Positions 34,597 to 47,334 of a stretch of DNA of 64,000 nucleotides are shown in pieces (within the stretch, counting starts at the first letter, position 1; every line of letters begins with the position of its first letter). Location: NCBI RefSeq assembly GCF_002994745.2, contig NC_037092.1:3772501-3836500 (forward strand), written 5' to 3'. Below the pieces are notes generated by a model. It was given only the letters and a program-made list of their open reading frames with translations, had not been told where the DNA came from and ran no database searches. The position numbers were made by a program, and so were the translations under genes. Source of the DNA: Rosa chinensis (Eukaryota > Streptophyta > Magnoliopsida > Rosales > Rosaceae).

Positions 34597-37507
34597 CTAG
34601 CCTAAAACTGTTGATGAAGTGGAAGATATCAGTTCCAGAAGCTGGTTATGTAATTTGCCATTACTCACAAGGATACCATCTTGAGGGTATATACTCCTCC
34701 GTCCGGCTTCATCTGCTGCAAGATCAACTTGATTCCCTTTCCAGTCAGTTGCCTGATTAAACAGTATAATCTCTTTAGATCAATGGTAAAAGTACATCAA
34801 TTCATATGTTTTGAGAGCCATCACAAATTCCAAAATGCTTATGCAATACTTGTAATAATGTAAACAGAAGCCTTACACTTTCATATTCATATTCATTCAA
34901 AAGTAGGATATGTTTTATCATCAAAAGCCATGAATTTTGGTTTTCTGGTCTAAACTCTCATCAGTTAACCTCATTTCAGTTTTAATACTCTTACATGGTA
35001 GTTTGGCATCAATTCTATATTTTAGATAAAGTATCATTAGTTCATTACTCAATGCACCAAAATGGATACATTACTCAACACTACAGAAAGAGCCATAGAA
35101 TAACATACCCTTCCCCCTGCTTCAAGCACACATATAATACCAACAGCGTGATCCCAAGCCTGCATTGTAATAAGTTGAAGTGAGTGATGCTAAGGCAGTT
35201 CCTAAGTTTCTGTAATTCACTGACAACTGTAGGAGAATCAATACCTTAATAACTTTTTCTTTCTGTCGCTGAATGAAAACAGAACCCCTACCTGAAGCCA
35301 CCAATAAATACTTGCATAAACTGCAAGAAAGTGTGAATACAGCTTGTTAGAGTTAGCACTAAACAAGGTAAAAGTAATTTGTAATGGATCTTCGAATTTC
35401 AAAAACAGGGACCCTGAACTTAATTCTAATGTGTCACCTACACATGCACAATGGAAAATCAACACTAAAAACAAACATTTGGATTGTAAACTTAAGATTA
35501 AAAGCAATCTTGACAGGACCATCCTATGCAATCAGTGATCACTGCCATTTTGAAACACAGGTGTATGATGATAGAATAGATTATATCTACATTTATGCAC
35601 CTAAATAACAATGCATGACCATCGTTACCACTACTAAATGTATCTATGCAAAATCCTGTTTTCTTGTAGAATCAATTGAATTGGAAAAGAACAAACCTTC
35701 CACAACAAGGTTTCAAAACGAGAACTTGACCCTCACCAACACTATCAGCATTAGTTGTTGAGGTAAAGAAAGCTGACGGTGGCAATGCCTCCCATGGCTC
35801 ACTCTGTATGATACAAAAGCGTGCCTGAGCCACCACAGAAGAGCCATCAACAAAGCAACGGGTCCAAGAATAAGGAATCTTTGGCGTGCCATTTAGCACA
35901 GATGATAAACTTCTTGTCCATGTGCCACAACCAATATGAGAGACCATAAGAAGCCCTGTTTCAGATGGAATGCTCTTCTCTTCCTGGACTCCATTGATAC
36001 ATTTGTTCGATTCCTGCCAGTGCGGGCAGCCCATGACACCTAATACAATCTCCCCGTCAACTACAAGAGCCAAACCTACCTGGAAATTTTGGCCATTTCC
36101 TTAGAAATTCTGTTCTTTATTCAGTAAGAAGTAGAAAATCGTCTGATTATAAGTACTGCAATAGAAAGGATATGAATTTCCCTTTAAAGAACATAGCTTG
36201 AATCATTTCTTTGGCAACATAGACTGCTCTTACCATATTGCATTTGAAACTGTTGACCTTCCTATATATATCCATATACTTAAATGCAGGATGAAAGGTA
36301 CATATACCACTGGATCTGCTCTTCTGGTCACTAACCAAAACACTTGATCATCTCTCATTCTTTCCAAATAAAAGTGGCATTCTATAGATTTGCACGAAGA
36401 TTAGTTGTTAAAATTTCTCAGATTCCTACTTGTGTTTAGATTCATCACTTTCTCTCTATTACTACTTCTTAGTTAAACGTAAATCACTCCATTTTCATAT
36501 CAATCTTCCTACATCCTAACTGATCCAATTCATATCCTCAGTAACACTAACAAGTTGGAACTCCATTAATCCTTTAAAATCACTTTCACATAAGACACTC
36601 AGCTAAATACTCATGAAAAAATCTATGAAAAGAATTTACAGGCGAAAACCGAAAGCCATATTTTTACAGCTGGTAAAACATACCACAAACAACGCCTTGT
36701 TCCCATTCACAAATCCTCTTGTGCCATCAATTGGATCCAGTAACTGCATTGTGTTTCACATTTCAGTAAAAACTCTATCACACAGTTTAAGCCTAAAACC
36801 ACCAAAGAAAATCATGATTATTTACCACAAGCAAGTTAAATCTTTGTAATAAATCAAAATCCAAACCACACAAACCCAATACGTCGCCGGCTGAGCTCCG
36901 AATCTAAAAGCCTCCGGTCCGCCTCTATCAATCGCCTCCAACACATCCTCCGCCGTCAACGGCGTTTCCCCGGCGCCGGCCTTATCAACCACGGCACTCA
37001 CCACCGGCTCCACCAGATTATTCTCCCTCACCGACGCCGAGTCCTCCTCCGCCACCAACGGAATCGACGGGAATCGTCTCCCCAGCTCTGTTCGGAATTA
37101 TACCAATCAGACCTCAAAATTCGCATTTAGGTTCAAATCCAAGGACTAGTTAGCAAAAAATTACCTAAACTTATCAGCGCCTGGACGCTGAAATCGGCGA
37201 CGGTGACCGGAGTCTGGTCGTTCTTCTCGAGAACCCCGCCGGCGCTCGACGCCAACGCCGTTTGGACCTCGACGCAGAGGTTGGAGGCGGTTTCGACGAC
37301 GGCGATGGCGGCTTCGAGTTCTCTGTAGTGCTTGGCGGCCTCAGCGGCGAATGGGAGGCGGGAGCTGCATTTGAAATTGGAGAGGCGGCAGCGGAGAGAG
37401 GTGGAGGTGAAGGTGAGAGTTCGGGTGTGGGGAGGCGCAGGGGAAGATGAGGTGGAGAGGGTGAATCGGACGGTGGAGAAATGGCGGGAGGAGTGGGCGA
37501 GAATCAT
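34597..37507 (-). CDS. 3'(2'),5'-bisphosphate nucleotidase, HAL2-like, organelle-type
   Basis: There are seven exons on the minus strand: 37507-37165, 37087-36876, 36743-36684, 36079-35697, 35320-35245, 35159-35109 and 34752-34597. All junctions are GT-AG and in frame, giving 426 aa. The N-terminus (MILAHSSRHFSTVRFTLSTS) is rich in Ser, Arg and Thr, like an organelle transit peptide. The inositol-monophosphatase-fold metal sites are visible: VAEEDSA (near residue 135), LLDPIDGTRGF (near 186) and AWDHAVG (near 359). The expected reaction is removal of the 3'-phosphate from PAP (and PAPS), linked to sulfate metabolism and stress signalling. It most resembles the HAL2-like/AHL branch rather than SAL1; that choice is from memory. 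Part of exons 3-4 is duplicated at 45966-47334. Confidence 0.92.
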
Positions 37508-39532
37508 GGCGGGAATAACGGCCGAGTGTCACAGAGTGTGTGGTCTGTGGAAACAGTTGAAATGGTAAGTGATTGGTGGAGGAGACTGCTTTGTGTGCGA
37601 TAGAGGGATGGGATCAAAACCCGGTTAGAGGCCCAAATGGGGATGCATGAACCGCATGGTAGCTTTGAAGTAATCCTAGCCCCCAAATGAGTCCCGAACC
37701 ACTTCTAAATTAGGTTTAACAAGAGAAGTGAATACTTTTTTTTTTTTGTTTCATTTAAGAAGAGGAGTGAAGACCCTTATTCACTTCTTCCGATTTTGAT
37801 TATAAGTAGATATTCTAGTGAAAGGTACAGATAGTGCAGCTAGTTAGTAGAGAGTGCTATTTTATTTCTTGACTTTCTTATTAAGCTGTGGATTGTCATT
37901 TTTTACTTTCTCATAGTTATATCATGTAATTGTATCTAAATTGTTTTACAAACAATTTCTTTTTTCTTCTCAAAAAAAAAAAGAAAAAAAAAGCCCAAAC
38001 GACCGGTGAATGTAGCTGGTGAATTGGAGTTTGGTGACCAAGGCTGGTCGGATCACAAGTTTTTATGGGTGACAATCTTAGAAACAAACTGCCTAACACA
38101 ACTTGAATATGACATGAATATATTAGATTTAGATTTGAACTAATAGGCAGTTAGTCTGAGATCATATCACTGTTTGCTTGAATTTTAGAGAATAAGTGTG
38201 GTTGTCATCTCATGTGATTATTTATATTATATTGTTGAGAGATAGACTAATAACAATCTTGGAACAAGCCTTTCCAAGAAGGGTTTCAGCATTGATACAT
38301 CATGACATAAAATGTGAATACTATAAAGAAATTTTCGAATTGTTCATTTAAGTACGGTTAGCTTTTTTTCTCTTTGCTTCTGATTATTTTCTCTCAACAC
38401 AAAAGTAAGATCTTTGCTGCATTGATAACGGGATACGTAGAGGAATCACTCCACTATTAAGCTAGTATGAAAAGATTTATAACAATCCCACACCGCGTGA
38501 TCTCTCTCGGTTTTGGAGATTTTTCAAGCGAGAAATTTTACTTCTATGAAAACGATTGAACAAAACTCTTCAAAAGATTTCATTCCCGTCTCTATTTCCT
38601 AAACCTCTCATTCGTCAACGTACAAAAAGTACACATATGTATAAACAGTTGCTTAAACAAAACATCCACTTGAAAGTTTAGGAAGAGATCGCAGAAATGA
38701 TGGAATGAGAACTAGAAGCAAAATCGGATTAAGACTTGTTTTGACTGACACGATATTCATTAGCAGTGCGAAAACTCAACTTATGCTTGGCTATTTTGTG
38801 CATTGCTATTTTCAAATTTTTGGTATATATGCATATAAAAATCTAAAATGTTGTGAGTAGACCAGAAAATCTCAAGAATATGTGTAAATACATAAAAAAT
38901 GTGGTTGTTTCTTACATGTGATTGAGGATTCCATGCGACCATGCCATATGCATTGATTCCCAGCATAAATTCACAATGATCAATTCAACTAACATGAAGC
39001 TCAATATTTGAAGCCGTGGTCCATTTGGCAATGGGGGATACGGTACCGTATGAGCGCTTCGCTTCACATGGTGGGGAACTGGGGATGGAGGAAATTTATT
39101 GGATGATTTAGGGTTTGCTAGCGATGTCTATAGTGTTGGGCAAGACATGTACTACAGCCATCCGGATTATGATTAATTGCTGAATATAGTAGGGCTTTTC
39201 AGCCCAAGTTTTTATTGATGGGTTTGTTTCTTTGAAGGTAATAACACAGAAAAATTCTAGTTTATCAGTGTTTGGTCTTATTAAAAAGTTGAAGATCGCA
39301 GTGGCTCGATGTGAACAATGATGACTCATTTGCTACAAGAATATAGTGGACGCCAATTCAATGTTGAAGCGTTAGTCCTTTTTTTTTTGGGTTAATTTTG
39401 GTTTAATGTAGGGTTTGAGTTAAGAAAATAGATAGCAAATCCTTTCATCTCTCTTGGAAATAATATATACTGATTTAAAGATGTACAATATAATATATAC
39501 CGATTTAAAGATGTACAATAAAAGTAAGGAAT
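37508..39532. other. Upstream flank of the HAL2-like gene, no other gene seen
   Basis: A short T run near 37739 and A runs near 37973-37990 suggest retroposon traces. Otherwise no coding region or bounded repeat could be supported. Confidence 0.35.
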
Positions 39533-40430
39533 GTTATTCGTATTCATTTTTCTCTCTCCCTTTGAGAGAAAACCCTAACTCGGCGGCGTCCCAGTGCTAA
39601 CCTCTCGTCCAGTGGTGGCCCGGGCAGCTCGGCTGGCCTTGGCCTCGCCAATGTCATGTGGTTTTGCTGCCGGACGGGGAATGAATGGGTTGTTCATGTA
39701 GTCCTTGGATTGGGTTGCTCAAGTTTTGGCAGGTGCAGTTTGGTTTTGTGTTTCCGGTAGGTAATCTCTCGGAGGCGACAGATCTTGTGTCGGTAGAAGC
39801 TTGGATCGACGGTGCGATTAGAATTTGGTGGCGGTGTCGATCGAGGACGGTGAAATCAAGACTGGTTCGTGGGGATGTAGCTTGTGGCGGCTTAGTCTCA
39901 TCGTGTTTTTCGTGTTGCAGCGGGGTTCGTCGGGTTTTGGTCGTGGCAGACTGTGACAGACTCGGGGCGGCGGGGGCATGATGGAGCAGGCACCGGGGAG
40001 GAGCTGCGCTGGAAGTTTGGTGGTTTGGAGGTGATGGCTGGAGCCGCGCCAAGCCAAGCCTGCTGGGCCTTCTTCTTGGGCTACTTGGACTGCAGTATTT
40101 TGGGCTAGGGTTTTTGCCCTAGGCCCATCTTTAAGTTTTTAGTTAGTCCAATTACAATAATTCCCTATTTTAGGAAGCTAAGTGTTTGTGCACACTCTAT
40201 GTGTCTCTAACGCCTCTGGAGTAGTACCAAAGGAGGATATCTGCTATATCTACGTTCATGAATGTCTAATAGGTAGGTCTATTTCTATGTACCACTGTGG
40301 GTACTACTACTACCTTCTTGTCTGTCTGTAGATGGTAGCAGAAGGGTATGTAACGGCCTCTTCTGACTTTAGATGAATATATTGCCACCCGCTCTTTGGA
40401 TTTGGGTTTGATTCAAAAAAATATATATAT
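39533..40430 (+). mobile_element. Poly(A)-type retroposon of about 900 bp, copy 2
   Basis: It matches copy 1 (16421-17320) in architecture: gagagaaaaccctaa leader, GC-rich middle, then tttgggctagggttttt, ctctggagtagtacc and gtaacggcctcttctgact near the end, with a short A-rich tail. aagtaaggaat flanks both ends (39522-39532 and 40431-40441). The length (898 bp) is nearly identical to copy 1, which suggests that both are full length. No protein domain was seen. Confidence 0.75.
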
Positions 40431-40559
40431 AAGTAAGGAATATATTATAATAAATACTAATCATAATTACAATAAATAATAATTAGTACACTTGTATTAA
40501 GAATAGTTGACCCGCACCAATAATTTGAAATATAGATATGTCCATATTTTTAATTTGGA

Positions 40560-40860
40560 GAGACTTATACATTTCATTCTTGGAGTTAGATAGTTTAATG
40601 AGGGCAAAGATGAGGGAGATAAGAAGAAAAGAGAGAGTATTTGCTTTCTTATTCTTTTTGGTTGTTCATCAAGTCTGTTAGAGGCTTAACATATTTGTGT
40701 AGTCATTATAAATATAGTGAAAAACTGTTTTCTGCCTTGTCTAGTGGATGTAGGCAAAAGTTTTGTTAAACCATCTTAAATTTATGTTCTTGTGTTCTTG
40801 TCTCTTTGTGTGTTTCTTTTGGTGTGCTTTGCTTATTGTCCGATTGTGGTATCGGAGACC
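40560..40860 (+). mobile_element. Remnant of a Copia LTR 3' end and primer-binding site
   Basis: The sequence gtctagtggatgtaggca, a T-rich stretch and then tggtatcggagacc resemble the R-U5 end of plant Copia LTRs followed by a primer site for initiator tRNA-Met (canonical tggtatcagagc, here with changes). No coding region follows, so this is a decayed fragment. Its boundaries are uncertain. Confidence 0.45.
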
Positions 40861-41196
40861 AAAACCTACCATAAAAATAGTTATGCCTACCGATAATGAC
40901 TCCTCAGCTCTGGATGATTGATACAAACAATGGTAAGTGGTTTTCAATATTTTAAGTAAACTCATACAAATCTTTTTGTTTTATTCCTTGTATGAATATA
41001 GTTGGTCTGTATGGACAAACCTCGATCATGTGAGTGGTATATATATTTGAAACTAAAAAGGCTGTTGTCACTGATTGGTATCGATCACAATATATAAAAC
41101 AAGTCGGCCGGCCAAGAGCTTTACATCCTCATTTCTACAAGAAATTCAAATTTGTTGCCAAATTGTATGCAGAGCAAAAGATCAAAAGAGGAGGAG

Positions 41197-43080
41197 ATGG
41201 ATTCAGCTGCAATAGACCTCCTGATTGGCAAAGTACGTAGTATCATCTTTCGAAAATGAAGTATCCCTGTTAGGAGAAGTTGGCAATGAGCTTGAAGAAA
41301 TCAAGCTTGTATCGCTAACCATGAAAGCCTTCTTAAATGATGCAGAAAGAAAGGGAGCTCTAAGCGAAGTAGAAAAAACGTGGGTCGCAAATGTGAGAAA
41401 CATTTCGATCGAAGTCGAAGACATCATCACATAAACAAGTAGAAAAGTTGGGGTCCATTCGCAAGAGCTTTAGGTCGCACCATTCTCGTGCCCAAAAATC
41501 TTTGAGAGAGGCATCAGATCGCCAACAAGCTGCAGAAGATCATGAACGCAATTAAAGCGATTCCAGAGAGAAGCCAGCGCTACGGTGTTGAGCGTATTGA
41601 AGGTGGCATGATTGTTACTCACTACGATCCTAGTCGGGTCAAGAAGTTCCGTCAGTCATCTTTTTTCTTTAAAAATGATGATCTTGTGGGAATCACAGAT
41701 ACTAACAAGAAGTTAATGGGGTGGTTATTATCGGCGCAACCTCAAAGAACAGTGATATCAGTGGTGGGAATGGGGGGTTCGGGCAAGACCACCTTAGTTG
41801 CCAACACCTTCAACAGAAGTTGTGAAGCAACACTTTGATTGCTATGCGTGGATCACTGTCGCAAACTTACACAGTTGAAGACATATGCAGAGTCATGATC
41901 AAGACGCGCTTTTTGGAGCGGAAAAGAAAGACATTCCTCTTGATTTTAGCACCATGAGCTACACGCATTTGGTGGAAATCCTCGTCCGCTACTTGCAGCA
42001 AAAGAGGTACGTGGTTGTCTTAGATGATGTGTGGGATATAGATCTTTGGAAACAAATACATGTCGCATTTCCGGATGGAAGAAATGGAAGTCGGGTCATG
42101 CTTGCAACTCGAAAAGAAGACGTTGCTTCTTTTTCATTTGGAGTTGAAAAGTTATCTTCACCATGTTGAACCTCTTACTGAGACCGAGGCTTGGGAACTT
42201 TTTTCCATGGAAGCTTTTTCTAGTTGGCATGAAAGTTGTTGTCCTCTGGACCTTGAACAAATTGCTAGGGACTTTGTTGAGAAATGTGAAGGCTTACCTC
42301 TAGGGATTGTGGCTTTGGGTGCCGTAATGTCAACGAAAAAAAACTGTGTCTTAGTGGGGTAAAGTTTACAGTAGCTCGAGTTGGGAGCTAAGCAACAACC
42401 TGGCATTTGAAGCAGTAAAGAGCATCTTACTTGATCTACCATACAGACTTGAGCATGGCTTCTTATATTGTTGCATTTTGCCGGAAGACTGTGATTCAGT
42501 GCGGAAATATAGTGAGATTGTGGATAGCAGAGGGATTTGTGGAACAAGTTCGAGGGGCTAAGTTAGAAGGGATAGCTAACAGCTACATAGCAGAGCTCAG
42601 TGGCCGATTCATCCTTCAAGTTGTTAGGAGAGAGCCATCTGGTAGGATAAAACAATTTAAGATGCCCCTACGATCTATTACGAGAACTTGCCCTTTCAAT
42701 TTCAGAAGTTGAAACTTTTTGTACCGTGTATAATGAGCACGAAACAATTGAAGAGATCAGAACTCCCCGCCGCCTACCAATACAAGCAAATCATGAAGTA
42801 TTACCAATGCACAACCACATGTCAAAGGTTCGCACATTCTTTGTTTTCTATCAAAACGATGCCATTAATTCTTCTGCATTGCAAAAATTGAAAAATGGAT
42901 TGAAACTATTGAGGGTCTTAGATCTTGAATGTGTCCCAATTTTCAATTGCCACGTGACATAACCGAGTGCTATAACTTGAAGTACTTAAATTTGAGCAGG
43001 AGAGAAAAGAAATAGCTCCCAGAAGACATAGGAAAACTTAATAACCTAGAAACACTGGATATTAGGCATTCCACATGACT
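41197..43080 (+). pseudogene. CNL (RPM1-like) disease-resistance gene, broken and truncated
   Basis: It starts MDSAAIDLLIGK and continues in another frame as a coiled-coil (Rx-type) domain (GNELEEIKLVSLTMKAFLND, KTWVANVRNISIEVEDII). The NB-ARC domain follows: P-loop GMGGSGKTTLV (about 41767), kinase-2 [10 protein letters not shown] (about 42007), [28 protein letters not shown] (about 42286), an altered MHD region with DLLRELALSISE (about 42665), then the start of the LRR (LKLLRVLDLEC). The frame changes at least six times, and homology stops near 43080 after the first repeats. It cannot make a full receptor. Confidence 0.9.
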
Positions 43081-43093
43081 TTCTCCTCCGGTA

Positions 43094-43415
43094 GCTATCA
43101 AAAGTCTCCTCCTTCAGTCCTTGACGCATACCTAATAAAACAAGAATTGTAGTGTTGAATTTCTGGATTTATCAAGCAATATCGGACACAGATGAAAGGC
43201 AATCAAAAGTCCTCCTCCTTCAGTCCTTGACGCATACCTAATAAAACAAGAATTGTAGTGTTGAATTTCTGGATTTATCAAGCAATATCGGACACAGATG
43301 AAAGGCAATCAAAAGTCCTCCTCCTTCAGTCCTTGACGCATACCTAATAAAACAAGAATTGTAGTGGTGAATTTCTGAATTTATCAAGCAATATCGGACA
43401 TAGATGAAAGAAAGG
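43094..43415. repeat. 106-bp tandem repeat, three copies
   Basis: The word tcaaaagtc begins units at about 43098, 43203 and 43309, steps of 105 and 106. The unit includes cttcagtccttgacgcatac and caagcaatatcggacacaga. Copies are nearly identical, so the expansion is recent. It lies directly after the truncated CNL pseudogene. Confidence 0.9.
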
Positions 43416-44879
43416 AGCCAGCAAAAACAAGAAACCAAACTAAGGGACGCTAGAAAAGGAATCAATTCCAAATGTACATCCCAAATAATATCCAACAAAT
43501 CGAACGGTCACACACATTGTCAATAAGAGAGCAATTAATAGCAAGACCTCCACTTTATCCGCTCTTGGAAATTAATTAGAATATCAGTAGCACCTTAGTA
43601 TGATTAAAATTCAGAAAAGAAAACCCGCAACCATTTGAACCCAACATACCCCTAAGCACTCATTGGTTGGAGCAAATAAAGGAAGGGTAAGACAAAAAAG
43701 ATCAGCATGATCTATTCTACTGCAATATCACTCAAAACTAACCTGCAAAAGTAACACAAGCAAAGACTAATATTCCATTTCACAAGCATGCAGATCTTAT
43801 GAAAGTTTCCCACTTTATGCTTTTACCAGTAGCCAATCATTCTTATTTGATATTCCAAGACTGAAAAAAATACAAGCAAAGATAGATGAAGAGGTAACAA
43901 ACAAAAACCAGCTTGTGAGGGTTTGTGAATGGTTTCTGTTTGATCAGTCCTAAACAATACATTAAAGCTATTACCAGATACTTCAGGTTTTGGGGTTTCT
44001 CCTATCCCCAACAGAATTTTCAATACATTAAAGCTATTACCAGGTGAAAGACCCACGTTACTACAAAAGCAATTTAACAGGAAAAATAACCTAAAATCAA
44101 ATTTACTTGTGAGAGACTATAGTTCTAAAATGTCAGGGACTATAGTTCTGAAACAAAAGGAGTTGCTATAGTAAAAGAGAAAGTACACTAGCAAACTAGC
44201 AAAGCTCAGATGTATACTCCTTCAGATTATATTTAAAGCCAGCCTTAATCATAGGATAACAAATAAGTGAAACTTTTAGAAGCAAGAAATATAGATAAAG
44301 GTACAACATAGATTCAACAGCACACAACCAAGTAGAGCAAAGCATAAGTCGTACTGACCTTTTCGTCCGAAGGCTCAGAGATTGAAAGGAGCCCAATGTA
44401 GGCCACCAAGCTGTGCTGCAGCATCAGAAAGTGATGAGCCATGCATTCCAGATTTGCTTCCCTCAGCTCCCTCTTCTTCAGCATTTCCTCTTCCTCTCCT
44501 GTTTCTTCCGCCACGCAGTATGGATTTCCACCTGGCGAGTGGCCAGCTCTAGTGTGTCCTACTGGATTGCCAAGCCCTCACCTGCAATGAGGACGCTGGC
44601 GACGGAAAGCGCAGTCGTTGGCTCCAACAAGGCGGAATCCAGCATGAACCGAGATGGAGAGAAGGCCAATGTAGGCAACTGCGGCCTGTTGCAGCAGCAA
44701 CGATGCCCGAGCCTCCCTCCATTCTTGTTGATTACAAAAATAGATCAATTATCAGCGCAAAGAATAAATGAAATTCAAATAAAATTGCAAATAATAAAAG
44801 GATGTCAAAAATTGCAGGTAACAATTAAAATATCAGAACGGATCAGAGGTAGATCTTAAATTTCTAAAGGAAGGAGATT
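43416..44879. other. Unassigned stretch with small repeats
   Basis: atacattaaagctattacca occurs twice, 64 bases apart (about 43959 and 44023). On the minus strand, two frames both encode VAYIGLLSIS (about 44380 and 44660), suggesting an old duplication inside a lost gene. Nothing is recognised as a family. Confidence 0.3.
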
Positions 44880-45470
44880 TAGATGTACAAGTGCATCTAA
44901 TGCAGTGAACCCACGAAGAAATTCTAAATAGAACACAAAGGTGCCATTGAGGACGCAGGGAATTACCTCGATGCCGAGATTTTGCTTCTTTCTCCCCAAT
45001 TTTTATCCAAAACATCATCCAAGGTGAATTGAACAATCGTATTCATATCAAACCTGATTACATCCAGTCCCACTCCCTTCTTTTCCATCTCATTGAACCC
45101 AAAGACATAGACCGGAACCGAGCGAGAGAGGTATGAAGGAAATGGCCCCATAAGAACATGGACGCCACAGATTTTTTAAGGCAGGGGCTTGGCTATGGTC
45201 TTTTCTCTCATGTTTTGAGTAAAGGTGGTGAGGATGGTATTCTGGGGCGAAACAAAGACGAAGAGAAGACGAGTTACAGAGGGACTAGTTGAGAGCGGCT
45301 GGAATGAGTATGGGTTTGTCCACACCCTTAACCACGTTTTTATACTGCATTCCTCGAAAGATGGATTTGAACTGTTCAAACTCAGGAGTAATTGGTAGTA
45401 CTTGGTAGAAGCAGATGCAGTCAAATTAAGATAGGGTCTTCTGCATTCTGTGAAGCACGTTCTGCTTGGT
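44880..45470 (-). pseudogene. Unknown gene fragments (minus), possibly broken
   Basis: The minus strand encodes VLPITPEFEQFKSIFRGMQY in one frame (about 45460-45330) and, in another, SVPVYVFGFNEMEKKGVGLD then VIRFDMNT (about 45125-45030). The second is faintly like a kelch-type repeat. The frames are separated by stops. Function is not assigned. Confidence 0.3.
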
Positions 45471-45965
45471 CAATACTGAGACTACTACAAGCTCTGTTCT
45501 TTTGCTTCTCTTCTCTGTATTGGAATGAAGTTTGAATGCAAAAAATAACGATTATAAACATGATAAGGTAAAACTACGATAACTTAGCCCAATAAAATGG
45601 ATTATGAATTGTGATTAATATTAATTACCACTTTCTTTATGTGATTAACTGGCTCTGATATCTGTTTATTACTTAATTAAAATGATAATGCCCTAAAGCA
45701 AGTTGCTTAATTGGGTCATGATTGAAGCCCCAAGGAACTCAGTCAAAGTATGGTATCTAGGACCACTGAAATTAAAAGAAAAACTGAAAAATTTCAGTTA
45801 AGGACATTAGCTTCACATGGTGGGGATTGAAGTACTGCAAGCTCTGCACTCTCAATTGATTTGGTTTGGTAGCTAGTTGGTGTAAATTAAAGAGATGTAT
45901 GTACGTGTGATTTTCTCTTTGATATTCAGAAGTTACCACACAAGCCCCATTTTCTCTTCGATTTT

Positions 45966-47334
45966 CTCTTCCTGGACTCCATTGATACATTTGTTCGATT
46001 CCTGCCAGTGCGGGCAGCCCATGACGCCTAATACAATCTCCCCGTCAACTACAAGAGCCAAACCTACCTGGAAATTTTGGCCATTTCCTTAGAAATTCTG
46101 TTCTTTATTCAGTAAGAAGTAGAAAATCGTCTGATTATAAGTACTGCAGTAGATAGGATATGAATTTCTGTTGTAACATTTTAATATTTTATGTATTTTT
46201 GAAATTAAATTTGGGTGAATTTATTTTGTGTTTAATTTCTGAATTTATTTGTGTGTTTAAATTCAGAATTTATTTTGTAACTCATGGTGTTTTATTTTGA
46301 GTTTTAATTCTTGTAACCTATGACTTTTGATTACTACCCTATTACTTATAGGGAGTGTCCTAAGAGCCTATAAATAGCACAATTTGTTGCATGCTAAAAT
46401 AGATCATTGCTTTTACGTAAGACTATTACGAAACACTATTATTCACCCATCAACTTTCTTTCCAAAATCCCCCAAAGTGTCTTGTGTGTTATTTGGCCAA
46501 AGAAAGGTGTTCTTTTGGTGGAGCTTTAGGTTCCTCCAATTTGTGCAGATTGGTGTGAGCTACATAACTTGTTGTTGGGCTATTGTATCATGGAGGGGAC
46601 AAGTCAAGAGATTTCTGGCGCACCGGCATTGTTCCGCAGAGGGCTTAAATCTCCTTAAAGAAAGCGAGATACCCACGCCTCAGCCTATTGTCAACGAGTT
46701 TCGCATATAGAAATTATAATTTTTATTGTAATTTCACCAACAATTTCCCTTTAAAGAACATAGCTTGAATCATTTTTTTGGCAACATAGACTACTCTTAC
46801 CATATTACATTTGAAACTGTTGACCTTCCTATATATATCCATATACTTAAATGCAGGATGAAAGGTACATATACCACTGGATCTGCCTTCTGATCACTAA
46901 CCAAAACTCTTAATCATCTCTCATTATTCTTTCCAAATAAAAGTGGCATTCTATAGATTTGCACGAAGATTAGTTGTTAAAATTTCTCAGATTCCTACTT
47001 GTGTTTAGATTCATCACTTTCTCCCTATTATTACTTCTTAATTAAACGTAAATCACTCCATTTTCATATCAATCTTCCTACATCCTAACTGATCCGATTC
47101 ATATCCTCAGTAACACTAACAAGTTGGAACTCCATTAATCCTTTAAAATCACTTTCACATAAGACCCTCAGCTAAATACTCATGAAAAAATCTACGAAAA
47201 GAATTTACAAGGAAAACCAAAAGCCATATTTTTACAGCTGGTAAAACATACCACAAACAACGCCTTGTTCCCCTTCACAAATCCTCTTGTGCCATCAATT
47301 GGATCCAGTAACTACATTGTGTTTCACATTTCAT
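45966..47334 (-). pseudogene. Duplicated fragment of the HAL2-like gene (exons 3-4), interrupted
   Basis: The sequence copies 35975-36767 of the HAL2-like gene: part of exon 4, the whole intron 3, exon 3 and a little of intron 2. Identity is high by eye, including introns, so this is a genomic duplication and not a retrocopy. A 574-bp solo LTR (46169-46742) sits in the intron copy. Exon 3 carries an N to K change (VKGN instead of VNGN). The copy ends sharply where Copia sequence begins at about 47335. It lacks most exons and is not functional. Confidence 0.93.
46169..46742 (+). mobile_element. 574-bp solo LTR, probably Copia
   Basis: It starts TGTTGTAACA and ends CACCAACA (TGTTG/CAACA inverted ends), with target duplication ATTTC at 46164-46168 and 46743-46747. 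A TATA box (cctataaatagc, about 46369) is present. The parental HAL2-like intron lacks it, so the empty site is visible at about 36171-36175. Confidence 0.92.

Noticed and set aside
37262..37568. Plus-strand ORFs opposite exon 1 of the HAL2-like gene
   Set aside because: They are antisense shadows of the transit-peptide exon.
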